Positions 38,189 through 49,170 are shown, counted from the stretch's first letter. The stretch is DNA of 64,000 bases from Sthenelais limicola (GCA_942159475.1 OW804095.1:54898773-54962772), one strand, 5' to 3'. Numbers and translations: made by a program. Notes: generated from the sequence alone by a model not told the origin.

Positions 38189-41100
38189 TTAACTGCTTTG
38201 TTCTATTAAACTACTTATATCAGCATGGACCTTTCTCCAGGCCTTTTTCCACTCATTCGAAGTATTTGCTATTTTATTTTGATATAACACACTTCTACAC
38301 CTGCTATCTAGATCAGCAATAAGGTGATTAAACACAAGGTCACCTTTGTAAAACAGTTTCTGCCTGTGAATAAAAGATTTTACTTGCAATATGATCCAGT
38401 TTACTATTTTTTCTCTAATATTGTTAGAGCTCATACCGAAGAGGATATCCTCTGGTTTTATGATTACTTTGTTATTCAATATCTGGAACATTGGCTTGTC
38501 GTTTCTTACAGAGTTAAGATGAGGCATTGAGCATATACATTGGATTATGTTTTCCCATAGCCTTTTAGTTTTGGGACAATCTACTAAAAAGTGGCGAATG
38601 TCATCTCTCTTATTACAAAAAGAACATGTATTTTCGTCAATAATCCTTTTGTTTTTCAAGAACTCATTGCACGTGATTGTTCTATGTAATACCCTGTATT
38701 GGAAATTTTGTAGTCTTGTCTCGGTTGTACACTTATATGGATGAACAAATATCTTTTTCCAGTTAAGGCAATTCATTTCTTCGTCGTTAAAACTCAAAAT
38801 GTCTTTCCAACCATTCAACTTTTCTACTTTAGGTTTCCTTTTCGTTACCAGAGCATTGTATATCATTTTTGCACTTGCAGATCTTATATTCACAATTGTA
38901 TTACTGATTTTAATGTTAATCGAATCATCACTGGGCGATTCATACTCATTTCTAACCATCTTCCACCACTCGACAGGTATGGAGGATATTAGATCCTTTC
39001 TTCCTTCATAAGAAGATTCAATATTGAAGTGTTTTTTAAGCTCTGATATCGACATAAATTGTTTTTTTTCATTTAAGACATCACCAAACACAGAAATGCC
39101 ATTTTTTTCCCACGTCTCATAAATGAACATTTTGCCTTTGAACTTAACATGACGATTGAACCATATTCTCTCTTTCAGCACATCGTTAATATTGTTTGGT
39201 TTGATATTATAGTAATACCTGTTCCAAACTTCGTATACATCTTTGTAAAAATGATTCAATGTGGATATTGGCTTATACCTAGATAAAATGATGCTTTCAA
39301 TATTTCTTCCAGCGTCAGTTTCTACTGCTCTGAAATTATTGGAATTTTTATACTCTAGAAGCAGTTGTACCCATTTTAGTCTATTTGTTTCGACGATTTC
39401 TTTAATACATCTCAGGCCAAGGCCTCCATTTTCAACCTTTTGTACCAAAAAATCGGTACTTATTTTATTCGAGGGTCCCTTCCAAATGAAATTTGAGATG
39501 ATTTTTTCGATTTCTTTTTGGGTTTTACATGGGATGGGGACACAGGCGAGAGTGTATTGAAAGAGTGGGAGTACGAATACGTTTACAACCAATATTCTCC
39601 CTTTCATCGTTAAAGACCTTTTAGACCATAATCTTAACACATTCTTCATCTTGTACATAAGGTGGGAGGTGTTCTCCTTTACAATTTGTTTCTCATCTCT
39701 TGGAGAAGTGAGGGTGACACCTAGTATTTTTATCTGTTTCTCCCAGGAGAAGTTTAACACTTCTTTGTTAGTGAGAGTAATGTTTCCCACATTGAAGCCC
39801 TTAGTCTTCTTGGGATTAAGTTTTAAACCTGATGCAAGATAGAAGTCGTTTATTACTCTAACAGTTTTAACTAAGGATAATTCATTTTTCACAGAAATTG
39901 TTAAATCGTCGGCGAATTGAGTAATTTTGGATTCATAGTCCCCGAAGAAAATACCTTCGATTTCTTTATTTTCTCTCAGGCTTATGGCTAACATTTCCAC
40001 AGCTATGGTAAACAAAATCGAGGAGATGGGGTCCCCCTGTTTTACGCCACGGTTGATATTAAACCATTTGGAGATATGACCATTATTACAAAATGTGGCT
40101 TTGGAATTATGTAACAACATTTTGATCCAATTTCTAAATTTTTCTTCAATGTTATAAGATTTTAACGCTCCATCTAAAAACTCCCAACTCACAGAGTCAT
40201 AGGCTTTAGTGAAGTCGAAAGATACAACTAAACCTTGAAGTTGATTTTTTTCTAAAAAGGAAATCGTATCATCTATTTTTCTGACGGCTATTCCGATATT
40301 TCTATTCTTAATAAACCCAAACTGGTCTTCTCCTATCATGTCATGCATGTATAGTTCCAGTCTTCTAGATATGACTTTTGATATAATTTTATAATCGATA
40401 TTCAATAAGGTTATCGGTCTCCAGTTGCTCAGATATGTAATATCAGAGTCTTTTTTTGGAATGACACATATTAGACCTCTACTTTGACTATCACACATTT
40501 TTCCTGTTTCGAGGCAATGCTTGAACATGGCCATGAAGATATCGTGGATGGCATACCAGAAAAACTTGTAGAATTCGGCGGTAAAACCGTCACATCCAGG
40601 AGATTTGTTATTTTTTAAGTGATCTTTTACAATTTTAGTGACTTCCTCATATTCAACTGGGCGAGATATAATATCATTATCTATTTCGTCCAATTTAAAA
40701 GCATTGTTTTTACTCAAAAACTCAGCTTGACACTCTTGGTCTATCTCCACTTTGTCGTACAACTTCTTATAGAATTTTTCACCTTCTTGCAATATTCTTT
40801 TGGAACCTCTTATCAATTCATTATCTACATGCAATTGATTGATGACCTTTTTTTCAGCGTTGTACTTTTCTAGTGAGCAGAAAAATTTTGAAGGTTTCTC
40901 GCCTTCAATGGCCCATTTCGCCCTGGATCTGACCAGAGCGCCCTGAGCCTTGTCTAATTCCATTTTTTCTAGTATTTTCAGGGATTTTTTTCTGTTTTCT
41001 AGATCGCTCTCTGATAGGTTATTTTTTTTGTCTAAGGCGATAATTATTTGCTGATGTTCACTATTCATGTTCTTTCTAGCATATGCTTTATCTTTACTCC

Positions 41101-41989
41101 TTTTAATAGCAGCTTGTCTTACTTTCATCTTAAAAAGTTCCCATCTAATGATAGGTGAAATATCTTCGTCTACTTTTTGAAAAGCTAACAATTCAACACT
41201 TGCTATAAAATTTTCGTCTTCCAGTAATCTAGCGTTAAGCTTCCAGAAACCTTTACCTCTCTGTTCAGCCGAGAAGGCTGTAGATATCTTGATTATTTTA
41301 TGATCTGATAAAGAGAAAGATTCTGATGTACATTCTACAACATAATTCATCATGTTGTTCGATAGGAATATGTAGTCGAGTCTAGATACAATTAAGTTTC
41401 TACACCATGTTTTTGGTGGATTACCACCATTTTTTGCATAAATCGCATCACATAAATCGAGATCACCTATAAAATCTTGGAGTTGAACACTAGACTTCAG
41501 GTGAGGTTTGTATGTAATATCAGCGTTAAGGTCACCCATTATAACCAGTTCGTCAGTGATTAGATCGTTGACAATACCAACAATCTCTTTCAAAAGAATC
41601 TCTTGGCTTTTTACTTTATCAGCGGTAGGGGCATACATATTGAAAACAGTGGTTGTTTTACCATCTACATTAAGCACAATATATTGCCATCTACCATTTA
41701 CATCTTCTTTGTTCGCAGTTACATAATTCTTGATCTTATTAGAAACCAGTAACATCACCCCTCTGGCTGCAGAGGTGCCATGAGACATATACATTGAGCC
41801 ATGCCATTGCATTGGCCAGAATTTTTCGGACTCTACACATGAATGCGTTTCTTGTAACGCTATTATGGCATTTTCTTCTTTTTTAAATAAATCAAAAATA
41901 GCTTTTCTTCTAACAACGCCATTAAGGCCGCTTGTGTTAAAAGATATGTAATTTAGAATTTCTTTCTTATCATCAGAGATTTGCTCCAT
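38189..41989 (-). CDS. LINE ORF2: APE endonuclease and reverse transcriptase
   Basis: 1266 residues. It nicks target DNA and reverse-transcribes the element RNA from the nick (target-primed reverse transcription). Residues ~12-240 form an AP-like endonuclease, with Asn18 in SFNTSGL, Glu47 in LQETHS, Asp152/Asn154 in GDLNAD and Asp229-His230 in SLSDHKI. Residues ~455-760 form the reverse transcriptase: 'NNKSPGCDGF', 'NWRPITLLN', 'SFDFTKAYDSV' with the first catalytic Asp, 'RGVKQGDPIS', and the catalytic FADD at about 692-695. A long C-terminal region ends in a Cys-rich motif CxxC-x7-H-x4-C at 1122-1138, typical of the L1 group. There are no stops or frameshifts and all key residues are present. 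The ATG at 41989 lies 50 nt after the ORF1 stop, so translation probably uses reinitiation. Confidence 0.95.
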   Translation of the reverse strand: MEQISDDKKEILNYISFNTSGLNGVVRRKAIFDLFKKEENAIIALQETHSCVESEKFWPMQWHGSMYMSHGTSAARGVMLLVSNKIKNYVTANKEDVNGRWQYIVLNVDGKTTTVFNMYAPTADKVKSQEILLKEIVGIVNDLITDELVIMGDLNADITYKPHLKSSVQLQDFIGDLDLCDAIYAKNGGNPPKTWCRNLIVSRLDYIFLSNNMMNYVVECTSESFSLSDHKIIKISTAFSAEQRGKGFWKLNARLLEDENFIASVELLAFQKVDEDISPIIRWELFKMKVRQAAIKRSKDKAYARKNMNSEHQQIIIALDKKNNLSESDLENRKKSLKILEKMELDKAQGALVRSRAKWAIEGEKPSKFFCSLEKYNAEKKVINQLHVDNELIRGSKRILQEGEKFYKKLYDKVEIDQECQAEFLSKNNAFKLDEIDNDIISRPVEYEEVTKIVKDHLKNNKSPGCDGFTAEFYKFFWYAIHDIFMAMFKHCLETGKMCDSQSRGLICVIPKKDSDITYLSNWRPITLLNIDYKIISKVISRRLELYMHDMIGEDQFGFIKNRNIGIAVRKIDDTISFLEKNQLQGLVVSFDFTKAYDSVSWEFLDGALKSYNIEEKFRNWIKMLLHNSKATFCNNGHISKWFNINRGVKQGDPISSILFTIAVEMLAISLRENKEIEGIFFGDYESKITQFADDLTISVKNELSLVKTVRVINDFYLASGLKLNPKKTKGFNVGNITLTNKEVLNFSWEKQIKILGVTLTSPRDEKQIVKENTSHLMYKMKNVLRLWSKRSLTMKGRILVVNVFVLPLFQYTLACVPIPCKTQKEIEKIISNFIWKGPSNKISTDFLVQKVENGGLGLRCIKEIVETNRLKWVQLLLEYKNSNNFRAVETDAGRNIESIILSRYKPISTLNHFYKDVYEVWNRYYYNIKPNNINDVLKERIWFNRHVKFKGKMFIYETWEKNGISVFGDVLNEKKQFMSISELKKHFNIESSYEGRKDLISSIPVEWWKMVRNEYESPSDDSINIKISNTIVNIRSASAKMIYNALVTKRKPKVEKLNGWKDILSFNDEEMNCLNWKKIFVHPYKCTTETRLQNFQYRVLHRTITCNEFLKNKRIIDENTCSFCNKRDDIRHFLVDCPKTKRLWENIIQCICSMPHLNSVRNDKPMFQILNNKVIIKPEDILFGMSSNNIREKIVNWIILQVKSFIHRQKLFYKGDLVFNHLIADLDSRCRSVLYQNKIANTSNEWKKAWRKVHADISSLIEQSS

Positions 41990-42039
41990 GACTTATTCTG
42001 TTTACCTTACATTAAATAAAATATCTATTAGTTATTTCT

Positions 42040-43563
42040 TTAACCGTCGACTTCGGACAGTTCTTCATCCTCCATGTCCTCTTCTTCGCTGGATTCTTCT
42101 TGCGAGGTTTCGTTCTTTAGCAACTCCTCTCTTACTTCCATCCACGACTTGCCAAGGAGATTACCATTTGGAGGCCAGGCTGCAATATTGTAGATCTCAG
42201 GATCATCGAGGGGGATCCCTACACCCCATACTTTGTCCTTGGGAGAGGCTTCGGCGATCTCTTTGGAACCGGTATAGATGAGGTAGTCTCTAACTTCGAG
42301 GTTGTCTCGTACTTTTGCTCTAAGTGCAGACATGAGGAATTCTTTTCTGTTCTGCTCCCATTCTTCTTTGTATTCTGTGACAGCTCCCATAAACGCCTTG
42401 GCATCTTTGGGGTTGTGGGTGTTTAGGGCCATCCTGGTCTTGTCTGCATCTTTACCTGTTTGGGCTCTTTTGTAATATAAGAACTGTTCAATATTATCAA
42501 ACTCGTATCCTTCGCATCTGAAGGGGGCGTAATAGTGATTTGAGAGGGGGTTGTTTTCCGTGAAGAAGGCAACCACCTCATCATTTTCCCTCTTTGTGAG
42601 TTGTGACAAACGTACAGGAGAGGGGACTGCTGCAAGTTCATTGTGCCTATACCAGCGGTCTACATACACGCTGCCTCTACTTACTTTGGCTTTGGTGTAA
42701 CCAATTTTTAGGGCTGCTTCCATGATGACTTTTGCCCTCGCAGACCTTTGTCGCATGAAGTATGGGACGTCTTTTTTAATGAAGATTTTCCCCTTCTCAG
42801 GCTCATGTTGTTTCAGTTTTAGCCTTGCTTCGTATACTTCAACAGCGTCTTTTGTCTGGTAGAATTCAACTTTCAACGGTGCGTCTCTAAAGGTGTTTAC
42901 CCTATATGCTTTTTTTACCTTGATGGTGGGTAGGACTAGCAGGTTCTGTGTAATGTTCAGAATTATGTTCAGAGAGTCGGTGTCGTCTTCATGTTCAGTG
43001 GATTTTATTCCCACAAAAACCAAGTTCTTATCCAATTTAGCCATTTCATCTCTTACCAGTTGTTCATCTTTTAGAATTTCCATCCTCTTCTTCTCTATGT
43101 AGCAGATATTCTTGTTCACTCCTTGCTTCTGTTTTAATATCTTAATATCCGCTTTGCATTCTCTCATTTCCCTTTTGAAATTTGCTCTTTCTCTGTCTCT
43201 TTCGATATTTCCTTCAATGACATCGTCCATATGCATGGCGGTGTCGTTAACCACTTCCTTCATTAGCTCCATATCTTTGAGAGCATCGTAAAGTTGGGTG
43301 AAGCTCTTTTGGTTCGTGTCTGCAATTTCTTTTATCATTTCTGACATATCCCCGTTCAGGTTGTATTTTGGGGGGTCTTTATGCGCCCTGGGAGGGATTT
43401 TTTTTGCTTTCGCTGCTCTGGGCTTACCTCTTCCAGCCATGATTTTCTTTTTAGAGGGATTTGAATCTGGGGATTCACTATGGCTTCTTTTACTCCTTCT
43501 ATTCACAACTAGGGCGAAATCTGAAGCCTTTATGTCTTCGGTACTCCCGGTGGTGGAAGTCAT
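42040..43563 (-). CDS. LINE ORF1: RNA-binding protein with C-terminal NADAR domain
   Basis: 507 residues. Residues 22-58 are very basic (nucleic-acid binding or nuclear signal), ~75-175 are coiled coil (probable trimerisation), ~178-245 resemble an RRM ('KNLVFVGI', 'LKVEFYQ'), and ~255-305 match the C-terminal RNA-binding part of L1 ORF1p ('FIKKDVPYFMRQR'). Residues ~331-482 are a complete NADAR (YbiA-like) domain. It has FFTEN-NPLSN (339-342), the expected catalytic Glu359 in NIEQF, Lys365, PKDAK, Trp402, TGSKEIAEASP (431-441), WGVG (446-449) and NLLGK (468-472). Family members hydrolyse N-glycosidic bonds of riboflavin intermediates or remove ADP-ribose from guanine. An acidic tail (about 485-507) follows. 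The domain is in frame with no break, so it is a true part of the protein. Confidence 0.92.
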   Translation of the reverse strand: MTSTTGSTEDIKASDFALVVNRRSKRSHSESPDSNPSKKKIMAGRGKPRAAKAKKIPPRAHKDPPKYNLNGDMSEMIKEIADTNQKSFTQLYDALKDMELMKEVVNDTAMHMDDVIEGNIERDRERANFKREMRECKADIKILKQKQGVNKNICYIEKKRMEILKDEQLVRDEMAKLDKNLVFVGIKSTEHEDDTDSLNIILNITQNLLVLPTIKVKKAYRVNTFRDAPLKVEFYQTKDAVEVYEARLKLKQHEPEKGKIFIKKDVPYFMRQRSARAKVIMEAALKIGYTKAKVSRGSVYVDRWYRHNELAAVPSPVRLSQLTKRENDEVVAFFTENNPLSNHYYAPFRCEGYEFDNIEQFLYYKRAQTGKDADKTRMALNTHNPKDAKAFMGAVTEYKEEWEQNRKEFLMSALRAKVRDNLEVRDYLIYTGSKEIAEASPKDKVWGVGIPLDDPEIYNIAAWPPNGNLLGKSWMEVREELLKNETSQEESSEEEDMEDEELSEVDG

Positions 43564-44637
43564 GCCGCGCGGGAACTTTAGTTGGGTGTTGTAACGGGTT
43601 GTTCCGGCTCTGAGTCAATGTTAAAGTATGTAAGAACTTTGTGTTTTGCTATTTTCTTGTCTTCCGGCAAGATGGCGGGTGCAGACTTCCGGTTTACGTA
43701 TCACACTTAGTCACTTTTTATTTAAACGTCTAATAAACCATTTCTGGTGTTATGTGGCAATATTTGCCACGTTTCTATGATAATTTTGACTATTTACTCG
43801 ATATTGATGTGATATTCACGATGTTGTTCAAACTTTTAGCTGATTTACACGAGGTGTTTACTTTTCACCGAACGTTCCTGGGTGAAAGAGAAAGGCAGGG
43901 CTCGGTGGCGCCACCTGATGGGTGATACGTGTATTTCCTTCGTTCGGAGGTGGTGTTTGGCACGCCACCTGTTGTGGAACTAGGAACGCTTTCTTCGAAC
44001 AGTTATTTCTTATTAACAGCTAAGCACAGGCATGATATAGATATTATTTCGTGCGATAAGACAACTTTTTCCTTTTAGGTCCACATTTTCATGTACATAT
44101 TGTTCCAGGTTGTGTGATTACAGTTTATATTCCTAGTCTGGTTGAGTCGGAGGTGGGCTCCCACGAGCTGCCTAAAATGGCTTCCACGTGAGGGTTCCTC
44201 CAGTGTTCATGAGTCGGGGTGAGGAAAATATTCCTGAGCCTGTGACAAAATGTCTGCAAACAGTTTTTCACTACTCGATGAGGATACAGGTCCTATGATA
44301 CATGTACACACTTAAATCCTTAGTTCATATGTGAGTAACTCGTGAGTTCCTATGTAGAAACAGGTGTCTGTGTTATCGACTCGAGTGAGCGATAAAGCAA
44401 GATGGCGGTAAATCGATTGACCACTGAGCGGGAAGATTAGAAAAAGTTAATTTCTCCGTCTTTTCCGTTTGTCAGGTGTATAATCGTTATTCCTTATGAT
44501 CTTGGGTTGTTTATGAAGCTTTCACGCTATGAGCGGAAAGATTCCTGCGTTCCAGTCCTGAAAAAAAGAAATAAACTTGGGGAGCGATGCTCCAGTACGT
44601 TTTCTCTCAATCTCGGCTGACCGGAAGTCCTGGTATA
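43564..44637 (-). promoter_or_regulatory. LINE 5' UTR with presumed internal promoter
   Basis: About 1.07 kb between the inferred 5' end and the ORF1 ATG. It shows no open frame of note and is richer in CpG than the flanks, with several 'cttccgg'/'ccggaag' words (ETS-like), at 43687 and 44632 for example. In L1-type elements this region carries the internal promoter; here that is inference. Confidence 0.5.
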
Positions 44638-45040
44638 TTTTATATCTAAAATTGTCAGTTGGATTCATGATATAGTATGTGTAATGGCTTATAACAACTT
44701 TACCTTAAAACCGAAAATGCGTTATCCCGATAATTATTCCATTATGTTGTATCAGAAGTAGCATTTTTGTCAAATACAATGAGCTCAGCCAAAATCCTAA
44801 CATCTTTTTTCATTAAGTGGGATCTTAAACTATGCTCATATATATACCATGCCATGGCATGCTTAATTACCTCGTGCGTTATCACAGTCAGAACAACAAA
44901 CCATCGCAGATAATAGATCCTGGCGTAGTATGTATTTTACATCTAAAAGTGTGCACCGTATCTTACTAATTGTCAGATGAATTCGTGATGTAGTATAATA
45001 GCGTGTTATAACAACTTTATGTCAAATGTACACCACAGGC
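44638..45040. repeat. Diverged host repeat on the 5' side of the LINE
   Basis: 44638-44715 ('atatctaaaattgtcag', 'cataacaactttacc'-like) and 44930-45025 ('acatctaaaagtg', 'ttataacaactttatg') are diverged copies of one block. 44840-44925 is the homologue of 37895-37976. Together they show a repeat unit of about 290 bp that was split by the LINE. Confidence 0.6.
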
Positions 45041-46304
45041 CAGACTGAACATTATACAATGGTGAACTATACCTACCCCTGTCTGTGCCCTTAATCCCCT
45101 CCGGGCTTAGACATGGATATGCCGCCAGGCCTGACAATTGACGCGCCATCCAAACATTGCCCTTCCTCAATTGTTCAACCTCTCCTTTAATCAAGACTCA
45201 ATTAATTATGACGCAATCAATGCACGCGTTCCCACGGAAGGTCGCTAATCACCATCCGTTACAATTTAATTCGCCCTACTCTTTATTGCCTTATTTTCCT
45301 GTGCAACCAGGGTAAAATGAATATTAATAGATTAAATACCTCAATATGGGGATATAATTAGTGTGACACTTGGGGCGGCGAATGAGTACGGGGACCATGT
45401 CGCTTTTCGATACTTCACCCTTCTAATTGGTGACGAGAACTTAATTAAAGGCCGCATGTGCCGCTTAAGAGAAACCATAGACATGGTTATGAACTGTTGA
45501 GTTCTCCATTGAAAGGTGAGGATGATATATATTAGTGAAGATGTGTTCAGCGATATTGTTATAAGAGAGCGACGAGAATGTATTGATTTGCACCCACTGT
45601 CAGTCGTTTTTGACAACCATCGTATGTGGTGTTGGTGTTACCAACGTATCTGTTGCCTGTGATGTCTAACCTACAATGATATTATCCCAAATCTTTCTAT
45701 AATTACTATGGTAATTGTATAGAGAACTATATGAGGCAAGTATTTTATGCGGTGCGGCATGTAAGGGCCTTCTTTCTGTCCACCACTGCGATAACTTTAC
45801 GATTCTCAAGTAAATACATGTTATAGCAAAGATCAAGATTGTGTATGTATATGATAAAAATTATTACTAGGATACCTATGATGGTAACATATCATCTAAG
45901 CTGAAAATATTATACTCGTTACAAGAGCTTCTTAATAATAAGGAAAAAAAACAACCAACAAATTTACTCAGTGGCTCGAAAAGAAGAAAAATCATGCACA
46001 TACGTCAGTATACCACTTAATTATTGTCATACATGCACTCCCCTAAACCATGATCGAACAATGGTGGCTTGGTGTAGTCATTTCATTATTGTATTGTATT
46101 GAAACGGGATTTTATTAAAAATATGTGAAGGCAGTTCTCCAGCAGATTGGGAGGTTTGCCGGCCTTCTCTGGATTTACACTATTATAGCAGTGAACAATT
46201 ATAGTTTTGAATGTATGACGATCAATTTTGATTATTGGATAATGTCCGTTTAATGGTAGTCTAATCTACCAAATTTCCTTGATTAGAATATTCCTGGCTG
46301 TAAA
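45041..46304. other. Intergenic, no gene seen
   Basis: Short open frames only, with no splice-bounded exon or recognisable motif. Confidence 0.4.
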
Positions 46305-46475
46305 AAAAAGAACAAGCCTCGCGAGCCAGGGCTCGAACCATGGACTTGAAACAACTGGCCTGGCTAAAAATAAAGACAAGCAAAATCCTGGGTGGCCTCG
46401 AACCTTTGACCTGAGAGTTTCATTATAACCAATTACACTACCACTAACCACTAACACTAGATCTACCCATGATCT
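46305..46475 (-). mobile_element. tRNA-derived SINE-like sequence
   Basis: Read on the minus strand, an A-box-like TAGTGTAATTGG (complement of 46429-46440) is followed about 36 nt later by a B-box-like GGTTCGAGGCC (complement of 46394-46404). A second B-box-like GGTTCGAGCCC follows (complement of 46329-46339). The spacing fits a Pol III promoter of a tRNA-like unit, but no complete cloverleaf forms, so it is a SINE head or a tRNA relic. Confidence 0.5.
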
Positions 46476-46612
46476 GAGTGGCAAAGTGGTTATTACATTA
46501 TTACATCTATATATTATTATCACTACTTTATTGTACTTAAAAAGTTCAGATACAATACAAAACCACTAACACTACATCGACCCAAGATCTGAGTGGCAAA
46601 GTAGTTAATATT
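46441..46612. repeat. Short direct duplication beside the SINE-like unit
   Basis: The phrase 'accactaacacta', then 'gatctgagtggcaaagt', occurs at 46446-46490 and again at 46562-46603 with few changes. They are two direct copies about 115 bp apart, separated by A/T-rich sequence. Confidence 0.75.
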
Positions 46613-48905
46613 ACTATTGTTATTATGGCCATTGTTATCATAGCCATACTACTATATTATTGTACTTAAAACAATACATTCATTGCACAAAATTGTCATT
46701 ATTCAATCGCACAAACGAACGACCATTGTATATACTTCATGCTTCAAGAATCCAGCTTGTATTATAGAATTCAACAGACCGGAACAGGTGGAAAACCCCT
46801 AAAAGTGGATCTGGTCTCCCAGTATAAATCAAATCTTTAAAAAAAAATGAAATTTGTCCTTGACTTACTTTGTCTCCATTGTTTGTGTGTAAATAGTGTT
46901 AATTTCCTACGTATGTACCTCTGCTAGTTGAGAAGGAAAATTTGTAGGAAAATTCCCAGAGAAATATAGCTGAAACTGTATGGGACTTAAGGAATTCCCT
47001 CGTGAACAACTATTTTTCCTTGCTTAGCTTAGCAGTTGGTAAGGAATGGTTTAGGAAAGGAATAGCCTATGTATACACACAATGCATTTTACCGTAGGAA
47101 TTCCCCACCGTAGGAACTGTCACAAGAAAAATCCTTCCCTAAGCTTATACAACAGGGCCGGGGTATGAATACAAACATAGTCTGGATACAAGCAGGGGAA
47201 AAGGAGTTTTGTTTAGATAAATGGATTTTAATTACAATACCCACAAATTTGGGTTATGTTTTGGGGGGAAAAAATTGACATGGTTATTTTTTCAAATTAC
47301 AAAATTGTGACATTTGAAATTTTGAGAATAAATGCAAATGAAGTGCTGACCACGGTGGTTCATTCTGGCTAAAGGTGAAAGGCCAAAAAGACAGTCTCTG
47401 TAGGAGCAAGCGGAATTTAAATTTGCTCGAATTTATTCCTCATCACAATTGTAACTATATGATGTGATTGAGGAATACTAAAATGCAGGACAATTTTGCG
47501 CGATATGATCAAGGTTGTCGGAATTAAGGTCCCAACGAGTGCATGCATGGGTGGGCCAAATCGTCATGGAGTGTATCTCACTTGAAATTAATGTAAGCCA
47601 ATAATAAAGTTTGTGGCAGATTCAGCAAACTATGTGAGAATATCCACAGCAGTGCAACCAAATGTATTCACTCCTTTTCTTTGATTTGACATGCTAGAAT
47701 GGAGATTATTAGATTCACTTTTCAAATCTTTAGATATGTCAACCCAGCTGATCCCAGCCCCTGCTTGTATTGGGCCTTATTGGAAAAAGGGGAAATTAAC
47801 CTCGTACACTTTTATGATTGTTTCTCCTCATTTGTAAGTCATTAAACATTTGACGATAGTACTTTGAGTTGCTATCGTTAATTAGAATCTGAAGTTTAAT
47901 GGGAATACGTCTTTTATGAAAAAGTCAAAAGGACTTTCACTCTTTAATATATTTTCCTAGTCCTTCAATAACGTGAGAGAGAATCAAGCCATTTTCAATC
48001 AATCCTGATCCTTCAGATCAGGGCCGGGGTATTGGATACATCAAGGTTGGTAAACAGTTAGAACTTGAGACCAGTGTGACATTTATAATATTTTAATTCC
48101 TGATGTTAATGGTCCCAAAGACAATGCAATGTGATAGACCGATTTTTTTTAAACTTCTGACTGCCCGATGATAACACTTTCCCTCTTTCCTAAGGCCTTC
48201 CTCTTCCCCAATCCTGATCAATTTCGGAACGCCTTTAAAGTCACGTATTATTTGCATATGTAAATTAAATAGCTCAAACCACTAATGGTTCCTGAATAAT
48301 TTCTGTAAGAAGTCATAGCGCACGCACCTCGTACAATTAGAGAGCATTGTATTTATACTAGATGACTAGAATTAGGCAGGAGATGGAGGTGTTTTTCGAT
48401 TACGTACCGTTCCATACATTTCAGGAATCTTGATCAAGTTGGACGTGAACGAATCTCCGGTTGTCTTCAGGATATCCACTATCACAGAGTTTTCAGGATA
48501 TCCACCATCACTAAGTTTACTTGTAGGCCTACACCTGTGCCAGATATATAAAGAAAAGGGGACCCGTTGTCCTGACCAGTCCGATTTTATGCTGGTTGTC
48601 ATTTACAATTATAGGCAAATCGATTTGCATAAAGGGGCGTTAATTTATGCCAGGTATGTGTTAGCAGTCGCCAAGTTGTGAATAGGAGCAGACTGCAAGC
48701 ACTGGCATTCCATTAGCTTCTCATTCATTATTCGTCTAATGATTTAGAGAGGACGCTTTAATGGGTGATAATTCGAAAACAATTTAGAATAACTTATAGT
48801 TATACCAGGTTCTTAGAGAAACCATGAGTTGAATCTTAGAGAAAGAGGTACTTCTAAGGTTGAATATAGATTCTAACTTAGATTTACAGACAGGCTCTTT
48901 ACAGT
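46613..48905. other. Intergenic, no gene seen
   Basis: No supported exon, RNA gene or strong repeat. Confidence 0.4.
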
Positions 48906-49170
48906 CTAGGCTCAGAGCCTCTCAGATCAGATAAGATTGTTATGTCAGTGATTAGAATAGAATAGAATAGAATAATTTTTTATTTGTCTAAGCGGTACAT
49001 GAGGTATAGGCAAACAGGTCGCTGATTGGACACCTATTGCGCTAATGGGTTTTCTTGCCCAGGAGTAGGCGCCCTAACGGGATTATTATGGTATTTTGTG
49101 GTCCTAATGGAATTTTAATGGCATTTTGCGGTTTGGAGTGAGTGGCTTTCCCTCAAAATTGAGCCTACAC
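48906..49170 (+). repeat. Dispersed repeat family A, copy 1
   Basis: It begins 'ctaggctcagagcctctcaga', contains a short (aatag)n run near 48955-48975, then 'gcgctaatgg', 'aggagtaggcg', 'ggcattttgcggtt' and 'ggctttccctca'. The same landmarks occur in the same order and strand at 60575-60780 and 62088-62264. No ORF. Possibly a SINE or the tail of a larger element. Confidence 0.8.

Larger units (their letters stand above)
37979..44637 (-). mobile_element. Full-length L1/Tx1-type LINE, both ORFs intact
   Basis: A minus-strand non-LTR retrotransposon. Order from its 5' end: 5' UTR of about 1.07 kb (44637-43564), ORF1 (43563-42040), a 50-nt gap, ORF2 (41989-38189), a 3' UTR of about 190 nt and a 19-nt poly-A tail (T run at 37979-37997). 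The 5' boundary near 44637 is inferred: interrupted host-repeat sequence resumes there, after 'ggaagtcctgg'. No exact target-site duplication could be fixed. The intact ORFs and clean tail suggest a young, possibly active copy. ORF1 carries an extra NADAR domain. The APE endonuclease, the RT and the C-terminal CCHC motif of ORF2 place it in the L1/Tx1 group. Confidence 0.9.

Noticed and set aside
38324..43594. Plus-strand frames inside the LINE
   Set aside because: They are shadows of ORF1 and ORF2, with no motifs of their own.
45006..45194. 62-codon minus-strand frame (MIKGEVEQLRKG...)
   Set aside because: Partly inside the diverged host repeat flanking the LINE; short and without homology or splice sites.
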